Shown here: in pieces, positions 33,686 to 42,451 of the stretch
Position numbering within the stretch: position 1 is the stretch's first letter
Layout of the letters: the number at the start of each line of letters is the position of its first letter
Origin: an uncultured Rhodopila sp.
Lineage (GTDB): Bacteria > Pseudomonadota > Alphaproteobacteria > Acetobacterales > Acetobacteraceae
Reading direction: 5' to 3'
Assembly: GCF_903915725.1 (NCBI RefSeq)
Contig: NZ_CAIWTY010000045.1
Location: 1 to 64,000 of the forward strand
Length of the DNA: 64,000 bases
Notes under the pieces: generated by a model
Database searches by the model: none
The model's input: the letters and a program-made list of their open reading frames with translations, nothing else
Told to the model about the DNA's origin: nothing
Translations under genes and position numbers: made by a program

Positions 33686-34672
33686 ATGAAAATATCCATC
33701 CTGGGCGGCGGCGGATTCCTGGGCCGCAAGATCGCGGCGCGGCTGGCGAAAGACGGTGCCCTTGGCGGCCGAACCGTCACCGCGCTGACGCTGTTCGACG
33801 TCGCCGCGCCGCCGCAGCCCCGGGCCGCGTTCCCGGTCGCCTCGATCGCCGGCGACATCGTCGATCTACCGGAAGCGGCGATCCCGGCGGGGACCGATGT
33901 CGTGTTCCATCTCGCCGCTGTGGTCAGCGCCCAGGCCGAGGCCGATTACGAGCTCGGCCGCCGCGTCAACCTGCGCGGCACCGACGCGGTGATCGATCGC
34001 TGCCGCGCGCTGGTCGCAGCCGGGGGCAAGCCGCCGCGCGTGGTGTTCACCAGTTCGGTGGCCAGCTTCAGCGCCGGCCAGGACAGTGTCCTGCCCGACA
34101 ACACGCGGCAGATCCCCGGCAACAGCTACGGCGCGCAGAAGGCGGCGGCCGAGCTGATCCTGGCCGACGCCTCCCGCCGCGGCTTCCTCGACGCTGTCTC
34201 CCTGCGCCTGCCGACGGTCATCGTCCGCCCGGGGCGGCCGAACAAGGCGGCCAGCTCGTTCGTCTCCGGCATCGTGCGCGAGCCGCTGCTCGGCCTGGAC
34301 ACGGAGCTGCCGGTGGCGGACGATTTCGCCATCTGGGTGTGCAGCCCGCGCCGCGCCGTCGATTGGCTGCTGCATGCCGCCGCGATGGACACCGGCAAGA
34401 TGGGCCTGGACCGAAGCGTCGATCCGCCTGGCATCAGCACCACCGTCGCGCATCTGCTTCAGGCGCTGGAACAGGTCGCGCCCGGCGCCGCCGCACATGT
34501 CAAGCGGGTGGAGGACAAGACGATCGCCGCGATCGTCTCCACCTGGCCGGCTGCCTTCGAGGCGCTGCACGCCCGCACGCTCGGCTTCTCTGCGCATGAA
34601 CCAGTGCTGGAGGTGATCCGCGCCTTCATCGCAGACGATCTGGAGGCGACCCGGGCGGAGCGGGCGTCCTGA
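33686..34672 (+). CDS. NAD-dependent epimerase/dehydratase, D-erythronate dehydrogenase (DenD)-like
   Basis: A 328-residue extended SDR. The nucleotide-binding motif is MKISILGGGGFLGRKIA (GGxGFLG), followed by DVVFHLAAVVSAQAEADYEL, a catalytic triad with FTSSVASFS, YGAQKAAAEL (YxxxK) and TVIVRPGRPNKAASSFVSGI. The arrangement resembles D-erythronate dehydrogenase. No erythronate/threonate kinase or isomerase partners are beside it, so the substrate is open. CGGAGGG lies 7 bases before ATG 33686. Confidence 0.85.
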   Translation: MKISILGGGGFLGRKIAARLAKDGALGGRTVTALTLFDVAAPPQPRAAFPVASIAGDIVDLPEAAIPAGTDVVFHLAAVVSAQAEADYELGRRVNLRGTDAVIDRCRALVAAGGKPPRVVFTSSVASFSAGQDSVLPDNTRQIPGNSYGAQKAAAELILADASRRGFLDAVSLRLPTVIVRPGRPNKAASSFVSGIVREPLLGLDTELPVADDFAIWVCSPRRAVDWLLHAAAMDTGKMGLDRSVDPPGISTTVAHLLQALEQVAPGAAAHVKRVEDKTIAAIVSTWPAAFEALHARTLGFSAHEPVLEVIRAFIADDLEATRAERAS

Positions 34673-34766
34673 TATTTTGACCGCGCCGGCAGCGGGTTGG
34701 GTTGCGCGCGGCGGCGGCATATCCGTAAACGACACCTGTTCCTCTTGATCCCGGCTGGACGGCGCG

Positions 34767-36632
34767 ATGCCGATTGCACACGGCGATACTCCGACCGCGG
34801 AGCCCCCGGGCATCCGCCTCAAGGGGAAAGCCGCGTCCGCCGCGGAAACCAGGCGCGCCGCTGCCCGCCGCCACCGCCGCCCGTTCGGTTCGGCCGTGCT
34901 ACACGCGCCGCAGGTGCTGCGCGCCCTGGTGCGGGCTGACGAAATCTGGCTGGTGGTGCTGGCGGCTTTCCTCGGCTGCGGCACCGGCGTCACCGTCTGG
35001 CTGATGAACGCGGCGACGCAATTGGTGCATCAGGTGCTGTTCAACATCCGGCCGGATGAACGCCTCAGCGCGATGGCCTCGCTCGATCCGACGCGCACCG
35101 TCGTGGTGCCGGTGCTGGGCGGTCTGGCGCTCGGGCTGGTGACGCTCGGCCTGACCCGGTTGCGGCCGCGGCGGACGGTGGATCCGATCGAGGCGAACGC
35201 TTTGTTCGGCGGCCGGATGTCGCTGTCCGGCAGCCTGATCGTCGTGCTGCAGACCGTTATGTCCAACGGCGTCGGCGCCTCTGTCGGCCTGGAGGCCGGC
35301 TATACCCAGATCGGCTCCGCCATCGCGTCTCGCTGGGGGCATGCGTTCCGGGTCCGCCGCAATGACATGCGCCTGCTGGTGGGCTGCGGCGCCGCGGCGG
35401 CTATCGCAGGCGCGTTCAACGCGCCGCTGACCGGTTCGTTCTACGCGTTCGAATTGGTCATTGGCACGTATACACTTGTCGCGTTCGCCCCGGTGGCGGT
35501 CGCCGCCCTGGTGTCGCAAGCTGTGGTGCAGGCGCTGGGCGGCTCGATCTTCGACCTGAACGCGCAGATCACGCCGTATATCGAGGCGCTCGACTACATT
35601 CCGATCCTGGCGCTGGGCATGCTGTGCGCGCTGCTGGGCATTTCCATCATGCGCGGCGTGACGCTGACCGAGGAAGTGTTCCGCCGCAGCCGCGTGCCGA
35701 TTTGGCTGCGGCCGGCAATCGGAGGGCTGGCCATCGGCGGCATGGCGCTGGTCACGCCGTCGGTGCTGTCCTCCGGCCACGGCGCGCTCGGCCTGACGTT
35801 TGAAATGCGCGAGCCGCTGCGCTGGATTGTCCTGCTGGTGCTGCTGAAGGCGACGGCGTCGGCGATCTCCATCGGCTCGGGGTTTCGCGGCGGGCTGTTC
35901 TTCGCCTCTTTGTTCCTCGGCGCGCTGCTGGGCAAGGCGTTCGCCGGCGGATTGGCGCTGGCGACCACCGCGCATGCGATCCCGGAGACGGTCTGCATCC
36001 TGGTGGGCATGAGCGGGCTGGCGGTCGCGATCATCGGCGGGCCGCTGACCATGGGGTTCCTGGCGTTGGAGGCGACCGGCAGCCTGCCGATGACGGTCGC
36101 GGTGCTGGCGGCCTGCGTGGTGTCCTCGCTGACGGTGCGGCGGACCTTCGGCTACTCGTTCGCGACGTGGCGCTTCCATCTGCGCGGCGAGGCGATCCGC
36201 AGCGCGGTGGATATCGGCTGGATGCGCAACCTGACGGTCGGGCGGATGATGCGGCGGGAGATGCGGACGGTGCGCGCCGACATGACGCTGAAAATGTTCA
36301 AGCGGGATTTCCCGCTCGGGCTGACGCAACGGGCGATCGCCTTGGATGAGGGCGACCGCTACGCCGGGATCGTCCTGCTGCCGGAGGCCCATGCCGATGA
36401 GGATGACGCGCGCACGGTCCGTGATCTGGTGCACTACGCCGACACGGTGCTGCTGCCGCAGATGACGATCAAGGAAGCAGTGGCGATGTTCGAGAATGCC
36501 GAAAGTGACGCGCTGGTGGTGGTGGACAGCACCGAGGGGCGGCATGTCATCGGGTTGCTCACCGAACAATACGCCCTGCGCCGGTATACGGAGGAGCTCG
36601 ATCGGCGGCGGCGGGAGTTGTCGGGGGAGTAG
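34767..36632 (+). CDS. ClC-family chloride channel/antiporter with C-terminal CBS-like region
   Basis: A 621-residue ClC protein: a basic N-terminus, about ten hydrophobic helices (residues ~55-460) and a C-terminal CBS-like pair (~485-610; LTVGRMMRREMRTVRADMTL and MTIKEAVAMFENAESDALVV). The selectivity-filter positions differ from the canonical GSGIP, GREGP and GIFAP. The aligned segments read VDPIEANAL, VGASVGLEAGYTQIG (Glu kept, Pro lost) and RGGLFFASLFLGALLG. This variant filter suggests altered ion preference or a fluoride/other-anion role; that is inference. The CBS region could sense nucleotides. Start ATG 34767. Confidence 0.9.
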   Translation: MPIAHGDTPTAEPPGIRLKGKAASAAETRRAAARRHRRPFGSAVLHAPQVLRALVRADEIWLVVLAAFLGCGTGVTVWLMNAATQLVHQVLFNIRPDERLSAMASLDPTRTVVVPVLGGLALGLVTLGLTRLRPRRTVDPIEANALFGGRMSLSGSLIVVLQTVMSNGVGASVGLEAGYTQIGSAIASRWGHAFRVRRNDMRLLVGCGAAAAIAGAFNAPLTGSFYAFELVIGTYTLVAFAPVAVAALVSQAVVQALGGSIFDLNAQITPYIEALDYIPILALGMLCALLGISIMRGVTLTEEVFRRSRVPIWLRPAIGGLAIGGMALVTPSVLSSGHGALGLTFEMREPLRWIVLLVLLKATASAISIGSGFRGGLFFASLFLGALLGKAFAGGLALATTAHAIPETVCILVGMSGLAVAIIGGPLTMGFLALEATGSLPMTVAVLAACVVSSLTVRRTFGYSFATWRFHLRGEAIRSAVDIGWMRNLTVGRMMRREMRTVRADMTLKMFKRDFPLGLTQRAIALDEGDRYAGIVLLPEAHADEDDARTVRDLVHYADTVLLPQMTIKEAVAMFENAESDALVVVDSTEGRHVIGLLTEQYALRRYTEELDRRRRELSGE

Positions 36633-36726
36633 GCCCAACCGTCAGGGTGGCCGTAGGGGCCCGGCATCCACGCCTTGACGGCCGCACGCGAAAGCATGGA
36701 CCTGGACGTGAGGGCGAGAGGCTTGG

Positions 36727-36954
36727 CTAGGAGCCGGTTTCGACCCTTGTGCGAGTTTCGGCGGAGGGCGAAGCGGCCGAAGACCGCTTGGCAGGAGGGG
36801 CGATGATCAACTCCGGCGCTCTAGTCGGGAGATTGCCGATGAGCGCATCAATCCGGCGGGCCGACAGCGTGCCTTGGCGATTGAGCACAAGTCCAAAAAC
36901 CACCATAGCCACGCCCACCAGGGCGAATGGGAGGACAGTCAAAAGATCCTGCAT
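36727..36954 (-). CDS. small single-span membrane protein
   Basis: A 75-residue protein with one N-terminal membrane span (LLTVLPFALVGVAMVVFGLVL) and a basic then Ser/Thr/Glu-rich tail. It begins 2 bases after the stop of the next small membrane gene on the same strand, so the two form an operon. There is no recognised family; holin-like or stress peptides have this general form, but nothing specific supports that. Confidence 0.55.
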   Translation of the reverse strand: MQDLLTVLPFALVGVAMVVFGLVLNRQGTLSARRIDALIGNLPTRAPELIIAPPAKRSSAASPSAETRTRVETGS

Positions 36955-36956
36955 CT

Positions 36957-37172
36957 TCAGCGGAGCTTTCCAATTGCCCGATTAGCGAGCAACTTTAACA
37001 CAACCGCGAAAATCAGGCCAATCATAGCCACCTCGCCCGCCCCGGCGAAATCATCCGACCAAGCTATAAACATGCTGATCAGGCCGCCGGCAGAACCCGA
37101 ACCGGCAAACCAGACCGCAAGGCTGTATCGGGCAGCACGGGGTATGACGGTCGAGGCATCGAGCCACACCAC
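36957..37172 (-). CDS. small two-span membrane protein
   Basis: A 71-residue protein with two hydrophobic segments (YSLAVWFAGSGSAGGLISMFIA and VAMIGLIFAVVLKLLANRAI) and a basic C-terminus. It lies directly upstream of the 75-residue membrane protein (2-base gap), so they are probably co-expressed and may interact in the membrane. The function is unknown. Confidence 0.5.
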   Translation of the reverse strand: MVWLDASTVIPRAARYSLAVWFAGSGSAGGLISMFIAWSDDFAGAGEVAMIGLIFAVVLKLLANRAIGKLR

Positions 37173-37235
37173 CGCTTCAGGTTGATTCAGGAAGACGGCG
37201 GTCCCGCCCCGCCAGCCTGACCAAACGCCCAGCTG

Positions 37236-37640
37236 TCACCCCAGATCGACAGCAAACCGCGTCAGATCCTCCAGCCGGCAGTGCCTTAGCGCCCCCTCCT
37301 CGGTTGCGTGCATCACCACCTGAGGGGCGGCCCCAGCCTCCAGCGCCTCCTGCCAGCGTGGCGCGCACAGGCACCAGCGGTCGCCCGGCTTCAGTCCGAC
37401 GAAGCCGAACTCCGGCCGCGAGGTGGACAGGTCGTTGCCCCGCCGCTTGCTGAACGCCAGGAACTCGGCGGTCATCACCGCGCAGACCGTGTGGCTGCCG
37501 ATATCCTCCGGGCTGGTCTCGCAGCAGCCGTTCCGGAAGAACCCGGTCATCGGCTTGTTGGAACAGACCCCCAGCGGGCCGCCGAGCACATTGCGGCCCG
37601 GACGCCGACCGGGACGGCCACCGGATTCGTCAAACGGCAT
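37236..37640 (-). CDS. DUF2237 family protein
   Basis: A 134-residue cysteine-containing protein matching DUF2237: NVLGGPLGVCSNKPMTGFFRNG, then CCETSPEDIGSHTVCAVMTAEFL, LSTSRPEFGFVGLKPGDRWC and CAPRWQEALEAGAAPQVVMHAT. The pattern is well conserved in bacteria but has no known function. Cytoplasmic; it is divergent from the YifB gene with 53 bases between starts. Confidence 0.9.
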   Translation of the reverse strand: MPFDESGGRPGRRPGRNVLGGPLGVCSNKPMTGFFRNGCCETSPEDIGSHTVCAVMTAEFLAFSKRRGNDLSTSRPEFGFVGLKPGDRWCLCAPRWQEALEAGAAPQVVMHATEEGALRHCRLEDLTRFAVDLG

Positions 37641-37693
37641 GCGAACCCCTCGATCTTACCAATTTGTTTACCAATAGCCGCGATAATGCGGCC

Positions 37694-39214
37694 ATGAGCA
37701 AGCGCACGCAATCCACCACAATGGCAATCGCCAACACCTTCGCGTTCTCCGGCATCGAGGCGGTGCCGGTAGAGGTCCAGGTGCAGATCGCCCCCGGCGC
37801 GCCGGGCCTGGTCCTGGTGGGCCTGCCCGACAAGGCCGTCGGCGAGGCGCGCGAACGGGTGCGCGCCGCCTTCGCTGCCATGAGCCTGTCGCTGCCGCTG
37901 AAGCGCGTGCTGGTCAATATGAAGCCGGCCGATATCCCCAAGGAAGGCAGCCATTTCGACCTGCCGCTGGCGCTGGGCCTGCTCGCCGCGATGGAGGTGC
38001 TGCCGCGCGACGAGATCGCCGGCTATGCCGCGCTGGGGGAATTGTCGCTGGATGGATCGCTCAACCCGGTGGCCGGGGTGCTGCCCGCCGCCATCGGCGC
38101 CTCGGCCCGCGACTGGGGCCTGATCTGCCCGGCCGGACAGGGTGGCGAGGCGGCGTGGGCGGGCCGCATCGAGGTGCTGGCGCCGCCGGATTTATTAAGC
38201 CTGATCAACCATTTCCGCGGCACACAGGTGCTGACTCCGCCGCCGACGGCGGGCGTCGCGGAGGGCGCGTCCTGCCCGGACATGCGCGACGTGAAGGGCA
38301 TGGAAACCGCCCGCCGCGCGGTGGAAATCGCCGCCGCCGGCGGCCACAACCTCCTGCTGATCGGCCCCCCCGGCGCCGGCAAGTCGATGCTGGCGGCTCG
38401 GCTGCCGGGGCTGCTGCCGGATCTCGATCCGCGCTCGGCGCTGGAGGTCAGCATGATCCACTCCGTTGCCGGCCTGCTGGACGGCGGGCGGCTGGTGATG
38501 CGGCCGCCGTTCCGGGAGCCGCACCACTCGGCGTCCCAGGCGGCGCTGACCGGCGGCGGCCAGCGGGCGCGGCCGGGCGAGGTCAGCCTGGCGCATCGCG
38601 GCGTGCTGTTTCTGGACGAGCTGCCGGAGTTCCCCCGCCAGGCGCTGGAGTCGCTGCGCCAGCCGATGGAGTCCGGGCGGACGACGGTGTCGCGGGCGGC
38701 GGCGCACATCACCTACCCGGCGCGGTTCCAGCTTGTCGCGGCAATGAATCCGTGCCGCTGCGGCTATCTGGGCGATGGCGCGCGGGAGTGCGGGCGGGCG
38801 CCCCGCTGCGGCGAGGATTACCAAAACCGGGTCAGCGGGCCGGTGCTGGACCGCATCGACCTTTCAGTGGACGTGCAGCCGGCGACGGCGGCGGAGCTGT
38901 CGCACGCGCCGCCGGGGGAGGCTTCCGCGCCGGTCGCGGCCCGGGTCGCCCGGGCGCGGCAGATCCAGGCGGAGCGGGCAGGGGCGGACGGTCCGGCGAG
39001 CAATGCGGAGGCTGACCCGCGCGGCATCCGGCTGCATCCGGATGCGCTGCGGCTGCTGGAGCAAGCGATGGAGAAGCTGCGGCTGTCGCCTCGGGGCTAC
39101 ACGCGGACGATGCGGGTGGGGCGGACGATAGCCGATATGGCGGGGGCGGAGGTGGTGGGGCGGGTGCATGTGGCGGAGGCGCTGGCGTTCCGGCACCGGA
39201 CAAAAGGACGTTAA
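37694..39214 (+). CDS. YifB/ComM-family Mg-chelatase-like AAA+ ATPase
   Basis: A 506-residue protein: an N-terminal Lon-S5-like ChlI domain (FAFSGIEAVPVEVQVQIAPG, VGLPDKAVGEARERVRAAF), then an AAA+ core with Walker A (LIGPPGAGKSMLAARL), Walker B (GVLFLDELPEFPR) and FQLVAAMNPCRCGYLGD. A C-terminal HTH-like bundle ends in SPRGYTRTMRVGRTIADMAG. ComM is a helicase for branch migration during natural transformation. ATG 37694 is used; ATG 37721 aligns better with ComM starts, and neither has a clear ribosome site. TTACCAATTTGTTTACC just upstream may be a promoter element. Confidence 0.92.
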   Translation: MSKRTQSTTMAIANTFAFSGIEAVPVEVQVQIAPGAPGLVLVGLPDKAVGEARERVRAAFAAMSLSLPLKRVLVNMKPADIPKEGSHFDLPLALGLLAAMEVLPRDEIAGYAALGELSLDGSLNPVAGVLPAAIGASARDWGLICPAGQGGEAAWAGRIEVLAPPDLLSLINHFRGTQVLTPPPTAGVAEGASCPDMRDVKGMETARRAVEIAAAGGHNLLLIGPPGAGKSMLAARLPGLLPDLDPRSALEVSMIHSVAGLLDGGRLVMRPPFREPHHSASQAALTGGGQRARPGEVSLAHRGVLFLDELPEFPRQALESLRQPMESGRTTVSRAAAHITYPARFQLVAAMNPCRCGYLGDGARECGRAPRCGEDYQNRVSGPVLDRIDLSVDVQPATAAELSHAPPGEASAPVAARVARARQIQAERAGADGPASNAEADPRGIRLHPDALRLLEQAMEKLRLSPRGYTRTMRVGRTIADMAGAEVVGRVHVAEALAFRHRTKGR

Positions 39215-39230
39215 GACGGAGGACTCTCGT

Positions 39231-39842
39231 ATGGCCCGACGTGCTAGACTGATCGACATGAACGTCACGTTCACCACTCCCTGGACGGTCGAACGGTTCC
39301 TCATCTGGGCAGCCAGGCAGGAGGAGCGGTACGAGTTCGACGGCACGCAGCCAGTCGCGATGACGGGCGGCTCGGGTCGGCACAGCCGCATCATGGGGAA
39401 TATCCACGCCGCCCTGCGGGCGCGCCTGCGCGGGACCCGATGCTCTTATTTCGGCCCCGATCTCGGGGTCAGAACCGGCGGAGATAAGGTCCGCTTCCCG
39501 GACGCCCTCGTCACATGCACGAAGTTCCCGGAAACTGAGCCTCTCGCGCCCGATCCTGTCGTCGTGTTCGAGGTGCTCAGCCCCGATTCCGGCCGGCGCG
39601 ACCGGATCGAAAAGGTCGGGGACTATGCCTCGGTGGCATCGATCCGCCGCTACGTTATTGTCGAGTCATCGGGCGTTGGCCTGCTTGTGCTTCACCGCCA
39701 GCAGGGCGATGCCGCGTTCGCCGCCCTGCGCCTGTCCGGTGAGCACACCCTGGCCTTGCCGGAGATCGGGATCGAGATACCGGTGGCGGAAATCTATGAA
39801 GATGTCGATTTCGAGGACGGCGCTACCAGCCCGCAACGATAG
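39231..39842 (+). CDS. Uma2-family (DUF820) putative restriction-endonuclease-fold protein
   Basis: A 203-residue Uma2/DUF820 protein: WTVERFLIWAARQEERYEFDG, QPVAMTGGSGRHSRIMGNI, RCSYFGPDLGVRTGGDKVRF and the nuclease-like PDALVT, then PVVVFEVLSPDSGRRDRIEKVGDY (E-x-L-S-P-x-S, a PD-(D/E)XK-like core). Most members have no known function and occur in large numbers in cyanobacteria and some proteobacteria. GGAGG 8 bases before ATG 39231 supports the start. Convergent with the nucleotidyltransferase gene. Confidence 0.88.
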   Translation: MARRARLIDMNVTFTTPWTVERFLIWAARQEERYEFDGTQPVAMTGGSGRHSRIMGNIHAALRARLRGTRCSYFGPDLGVRTGGDKVRFPDALVTCTKFPETEPLAPDPVVVFEVLSPDSGRRDRIEKVGDYASVASIRRYVIVESSGVGLLVLHRQQGDAAFAALRLSGEHTLALPEIGIEIPVAEIYEDVDFEDGATSPQR

Positions 39843-39858
39843 CGCGCGCGACGACGGC

Positions 39859-40278
39859 TTAGGCAAGCCTGATACCCTCCCGCGGAATGACAAACGCGAG
39901 GGTGTTCACGACATCGACCGCTGCCAGAACATCCTCCTCCCGATCGGCCACCACGTCCGCGATCAACCCCGCATCGCGCCCGATGCGCCATGCCGTTGCG
40001 GGATCGAGATCGGCGTCCGGCGCATCGTTGGGCAGGATCAACCAGATGTCCCAGTCGCTGTCGGGACGCGCGTCTCCCCGGGCACGGCTGCCGAACAGCC
40101 AAACCTGCAGGGCGCGTAGACGCTTGCGCGCCAGATCCACGAGCCGACGAAGCGAAGGCTCCGCACGGATAAGCGAGGCCGCCCGTGGATCAGGCGCATC
40201 GGGCAGCACAACCGATCCGTCGGCCTCCGAGTGGTCGCCGCGCGGACGGTCAGACCTGATGGAGATCGCGCCAGCCAC
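39859..40278 (-). CDS. MNT-type minimal nucleotidyltransferase
   Basis: A 139-residue protein with the minimal nucleotidyltransferase signature LFGSRARGDARPDSDWDIWL (GSxARG...D.D). A helical N-terminal part (SLIRAEPSLRRLVDLARKRL) precedes it. MNT proteins commonly pair with HEPN proteins as toxin-antitoxin modules; no HEPN gene is adjacent, so this one is solitary. The GTG at 40278 is chosen because AGGAGG lies 5 bases upstream. A longer frame would start at 40335 inside a palindromic repeat. Confidence 0.8.
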   Translation of the reverse strand: MAGAISIRSDRPRGDHSEADGSVVLPDAPDPRAASLIRAEPSLRRLVDLARKRLRALQVWLFGSRARGDARPDSDWDIWLILPNDAPDADLDPATAWRIGRDAGLIADVVADREEDVLAAVDVVNTLAFVIPREGIRLA

Positions 40279-40329
40279 CTTTGCCTCCTGCAAAACTGCG
40301 ATGACCTTAACTCTCGGGCGCAGCCGCCC

Positions 40330-40412
40330 CGTCATGCCGACGGATGTCGGCATCCACGCCTTTTCTCCGTAAAGACAAAGGCGTGGATGGCCGGCCTTCG
40401 CCGACCATGACG
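40330..40412. repeat. dispersed palindromic repeat, type A
   Basis: The second copy of the 5324-5404 element: CGTCATGCCGACG at the left, GGCATCCACGCCTTT / AAAGGCGTGGATGGCC as inner arms and CCGACCATGACG at the right. It lies upstream of the MNT gene. Confidence 0.8.
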
Positions 40413-40585
40413 ATACCGGCAGCCTGCCGATCGGCTAAAGTCGCCGACCATGACGATGGGGCGGCAGGCGGCCCGCAACCTCCAGCCGGTGGGTAAAGAC
40501 CTTGCCAATGAGGTACGTGACATCCAGGATACTATTGCCCTGTTGATGCGACAGCCCCACCTCGCCGCTTTATACCGCCGCCAAC

Positions 40586-40659
40586 GGTCCGGTGTCCGAG
40601 TGGTGAGGTGCGGGTCTGCAAAACCCGCCAGAGCGGTTCGATTCCGTTCCGGACCTCCA
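40586..40659 (+). tRNA. tRNA-Cys (anticodon GCA)
   Basis: A 74-nt cloverleaf with encoded CCA. The acceptor arms GGTCCGG / CCGGACC pair fully. The anticodon arm is CGGGT-CTGCAAA-ACCCG with anticodon GCA. The T-arm is AGCGG-TTCGATT-CCGTT, and the discriminator T is followed by CCA. The D-arm (TCCGAGTGGTGAGG) is slightly irregular but has the usual GTGG loop. It stands alone, 51 bases before the TlpA gene. It is the only tRNA found in the window. Confidence 0.93.
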
Positions 40660-40710
40660 TCGTCCCGGCCGCGGCACGCGTTCCGCCTGCCATCGGAACA
40701 GGAGTGACGC

Positions 40711-41331
40711 ATGGACGCCACAAACCCCCGCCCCACCAGTCCCACCGACACGAAACGCCGGATGCTGCTCGCCGGCGGCGCCGCGCTCGCGGCAACCGGG
40801 GCCGCCGGACTGGCATGGCGGGCCAGCCAATCTGCCAGGGTCCGGGCGCTGCTCGGCATACCGGAGCAAGTGCTGGACATCGCCGCGCTCAAGCCCGCGG
40901 TCCCGCCGGTGCCATTGCCCGACGCTGTGCTGGTGGATGCCGCCGGCAATCCGCATGCGCTCTCCGGCTTCGCCGGCACCGGACTCGTGCTGAACTTCTG
41001 GGCCACATGGTGCGCGCCCTGTGTCGCTGAAATGCCCGCACTTGCCGCTCTTGCCCGCCGTGTCGCCGGCGACGGCATCCTGGTGCTGGCCGCTGCATCC
41101 GATAGCGGCGGCGCGGCGGCGGTCGGCCGGTTCTTCGCCCGGCATGGCATCGACACCCTGCAGGTCTGGCTCGATCCCGGCAACGCCGCGGGCCTTGCGC
41201 TGGGGACGCGTGGCATCACGCCGGTGACGATCATCGTCAATCGCCAGGGGCGCGAAACCGCGCGGCTGGAAGGGCCGGTCCACTGGGACACCGGCGCGGC
41301 GGTGACACAGGTTCGCCGGCTGACCGGTTAA
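40711..41331 (+). CDS. TlpA-like membrane-anchored thioredoxin
   Basis: A 206-residue protein with an N-terminal anchor preceded by KRR (MLLAGGAALAATGAAGLAW) and a periplasmic thioredoxin domain. The redox motif is NFWATWCAPCVAEMPAL (Cys101/Cys104); the cis-proline region is GITPVTIIVNRQGRE. TlpA/ResA proteins reduce apocytochromes or Cox assembly factors. No cytochrome maturation genes are adjacent. The start ATG 40711 is the only one that includes the anchor. Confidence 0.9.
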   Translation: MDATNPRPTSPTDTKRRMLLAGGAALAATGAAGLAWRASQSARVRALLGIPEQVLDIAALKPAVPPVPLPDAVLVDAAGNPHALSGFAGTGLVLNFWATWCAPCVAEMPALAALARRVAGDGILVLAAASDSGGAAAVGRFFARHGIDTLQVWLDPGNAAGLALGTRGITPVTIIVNRQGRETARLEGPVHWDTGAAVTQVRRLTG

Positions 41332-41347
41332 CGCCGGGGCAGGCGCC

Positions 41348-42400
41348 TCACACCCGCCCCTGATGCTCGGCGATATTCGCCAGGATCCGATGCCGGATCA
41401 CCGGGTGAGTGACCCCCTCCAACGCCGCGGTGAACACCTCGACGCCCTTGTTGATCTGGCCGGTCGCGATCAGCATGTTGCCGTAATGTTCCAGCGATTC
41501 CGTGCGTTCGTTCTCATCGACATCGATATAGGCCGCGCGCCGGGCGATCTTGACCGCCTCGTCCATGCGCCCGGTAGCCGCATGCATTTCGCTCAGGTAG
41601 CGGAACAGCCGGCTGGATGGCTTGATCGCGATCGCGCTGTTGAGCGCCGCGATGGTCCGCTCCGCGCTGCCGCCATTCGCATTGATGAACAACGCCGCGC
41701 GCTCCCACGCATCGGCCGAGCCGATGGTTGCGGCGAGTTTTTCCACCGCGTCGAGCTGCACCGATTCGCCCACCGATGCTGGCTTCTTGCGGATGACGCA
41801 GCATTGCCGGTGGACCAGCACCTCGTCGATCCAGTTCCGGGCATAGCCGCGGAACCCCCAGTCGAGCGCCGGATCGAGCTGCCCGGTCATGACCGTCCGG
41901 CTCAGGTCGAAAAAATAGTCGATCGGATCGACCTGGGGCCCGCCGGCGCGCCGCACATCCCGGGTTGCCGGTTGCAGCGACCGCAGTCCCTCGATCAGGT
42001 AGTAGCCGCCCGCCTCGAGCGCGGGAAACAGCGTCTCGAAAGTGAACAGGACATGCTGTGAGCGGTGCGAGCCGTCGTCGGAGATGATGCGCGGCGGATA
42101 GCGGCGGGCGAGGTCGTACAGAAAGCCGGGGTCGTCGCGCGATCCGACCTCCACGATGATGCCGTCTTCCGCAAGGCTGCCGGCGGGCTGGTCCTGGACA
42201 TCGACGCCGACGATGTTGGCGTTCTCGAAATAGGATCGCCAGGTCGCCAGCGATGCGTAGTTGAAAACGCCGATCTCGATGAAATTAAAACGTTCGCGCC
42301 GGTGGCGGGCGAACAGGCTGTCATAGTGCCGCAGGTAGTCGTGTCGGGACGATGATTTATCGTTCCCGAAGGTCGCGCCGATGATGTCCAATTCTTCCAT
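41348..42400 (-). CDS. SAM-dependent methyltransferase with TPR-like C-terminus
   Basis: A 350-residue protein. Residues ~1-190 resemble surface-saccharide/macrolide O-methyltransferases: YDSLFARHRRERFNFIEIGV, NANIVGVDVQDQPAGS and IISDDGSHRSQHVLFTFETL with LFPALEAGGYYLIEGL. Residues ~215-345 form TPR-like helical repeats (AWERAALFINANGGSAERTI, RYLSEMHAATGRMDEAVKIA, LEHYGNMLIATGQINKGVEV). The TPRs could bind a partner or position a polymer. The substrate is unknown. It is located 51 bases downstream of the PHA depolymerase gene on the same strand. Confidence 0.82.
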   Translation of the reverse strand: MEELDIIGATFGNDKSSSRHDYLRHYDSLFARHRRERFNFIEIGVFNYASLATWRSYFENANIVGVDVQDQPAGSLAEDGIIVEVGSRDDPGFLYDLARRYPPRIISDDGSHRSQHVLFTFETLFPALEAGGYYLIEGLRSLQPATRDVRRAGGPQVDPIDYFFDLSRTVMTGQLDPALDWGFRGYARNWIDEVLVHRQCCVIRKKPASVGESVQLDAVEKLAATIGSADAWERAALFINANGGSAERTIAALNSAIAIKPSSRLFRYLSEMHAATGRMDEAVKIARRAAYIDVDENERTESLEHYGNMLIATGQINKGVEVFTAALEGVTHPVIRHRILANIAEHQGRV

Positions 42401-42451
42401 GGCGGCGGCTACCAGACGGTTGGTTCAACAGAAAGTGAGCCAGCAGTCGCC

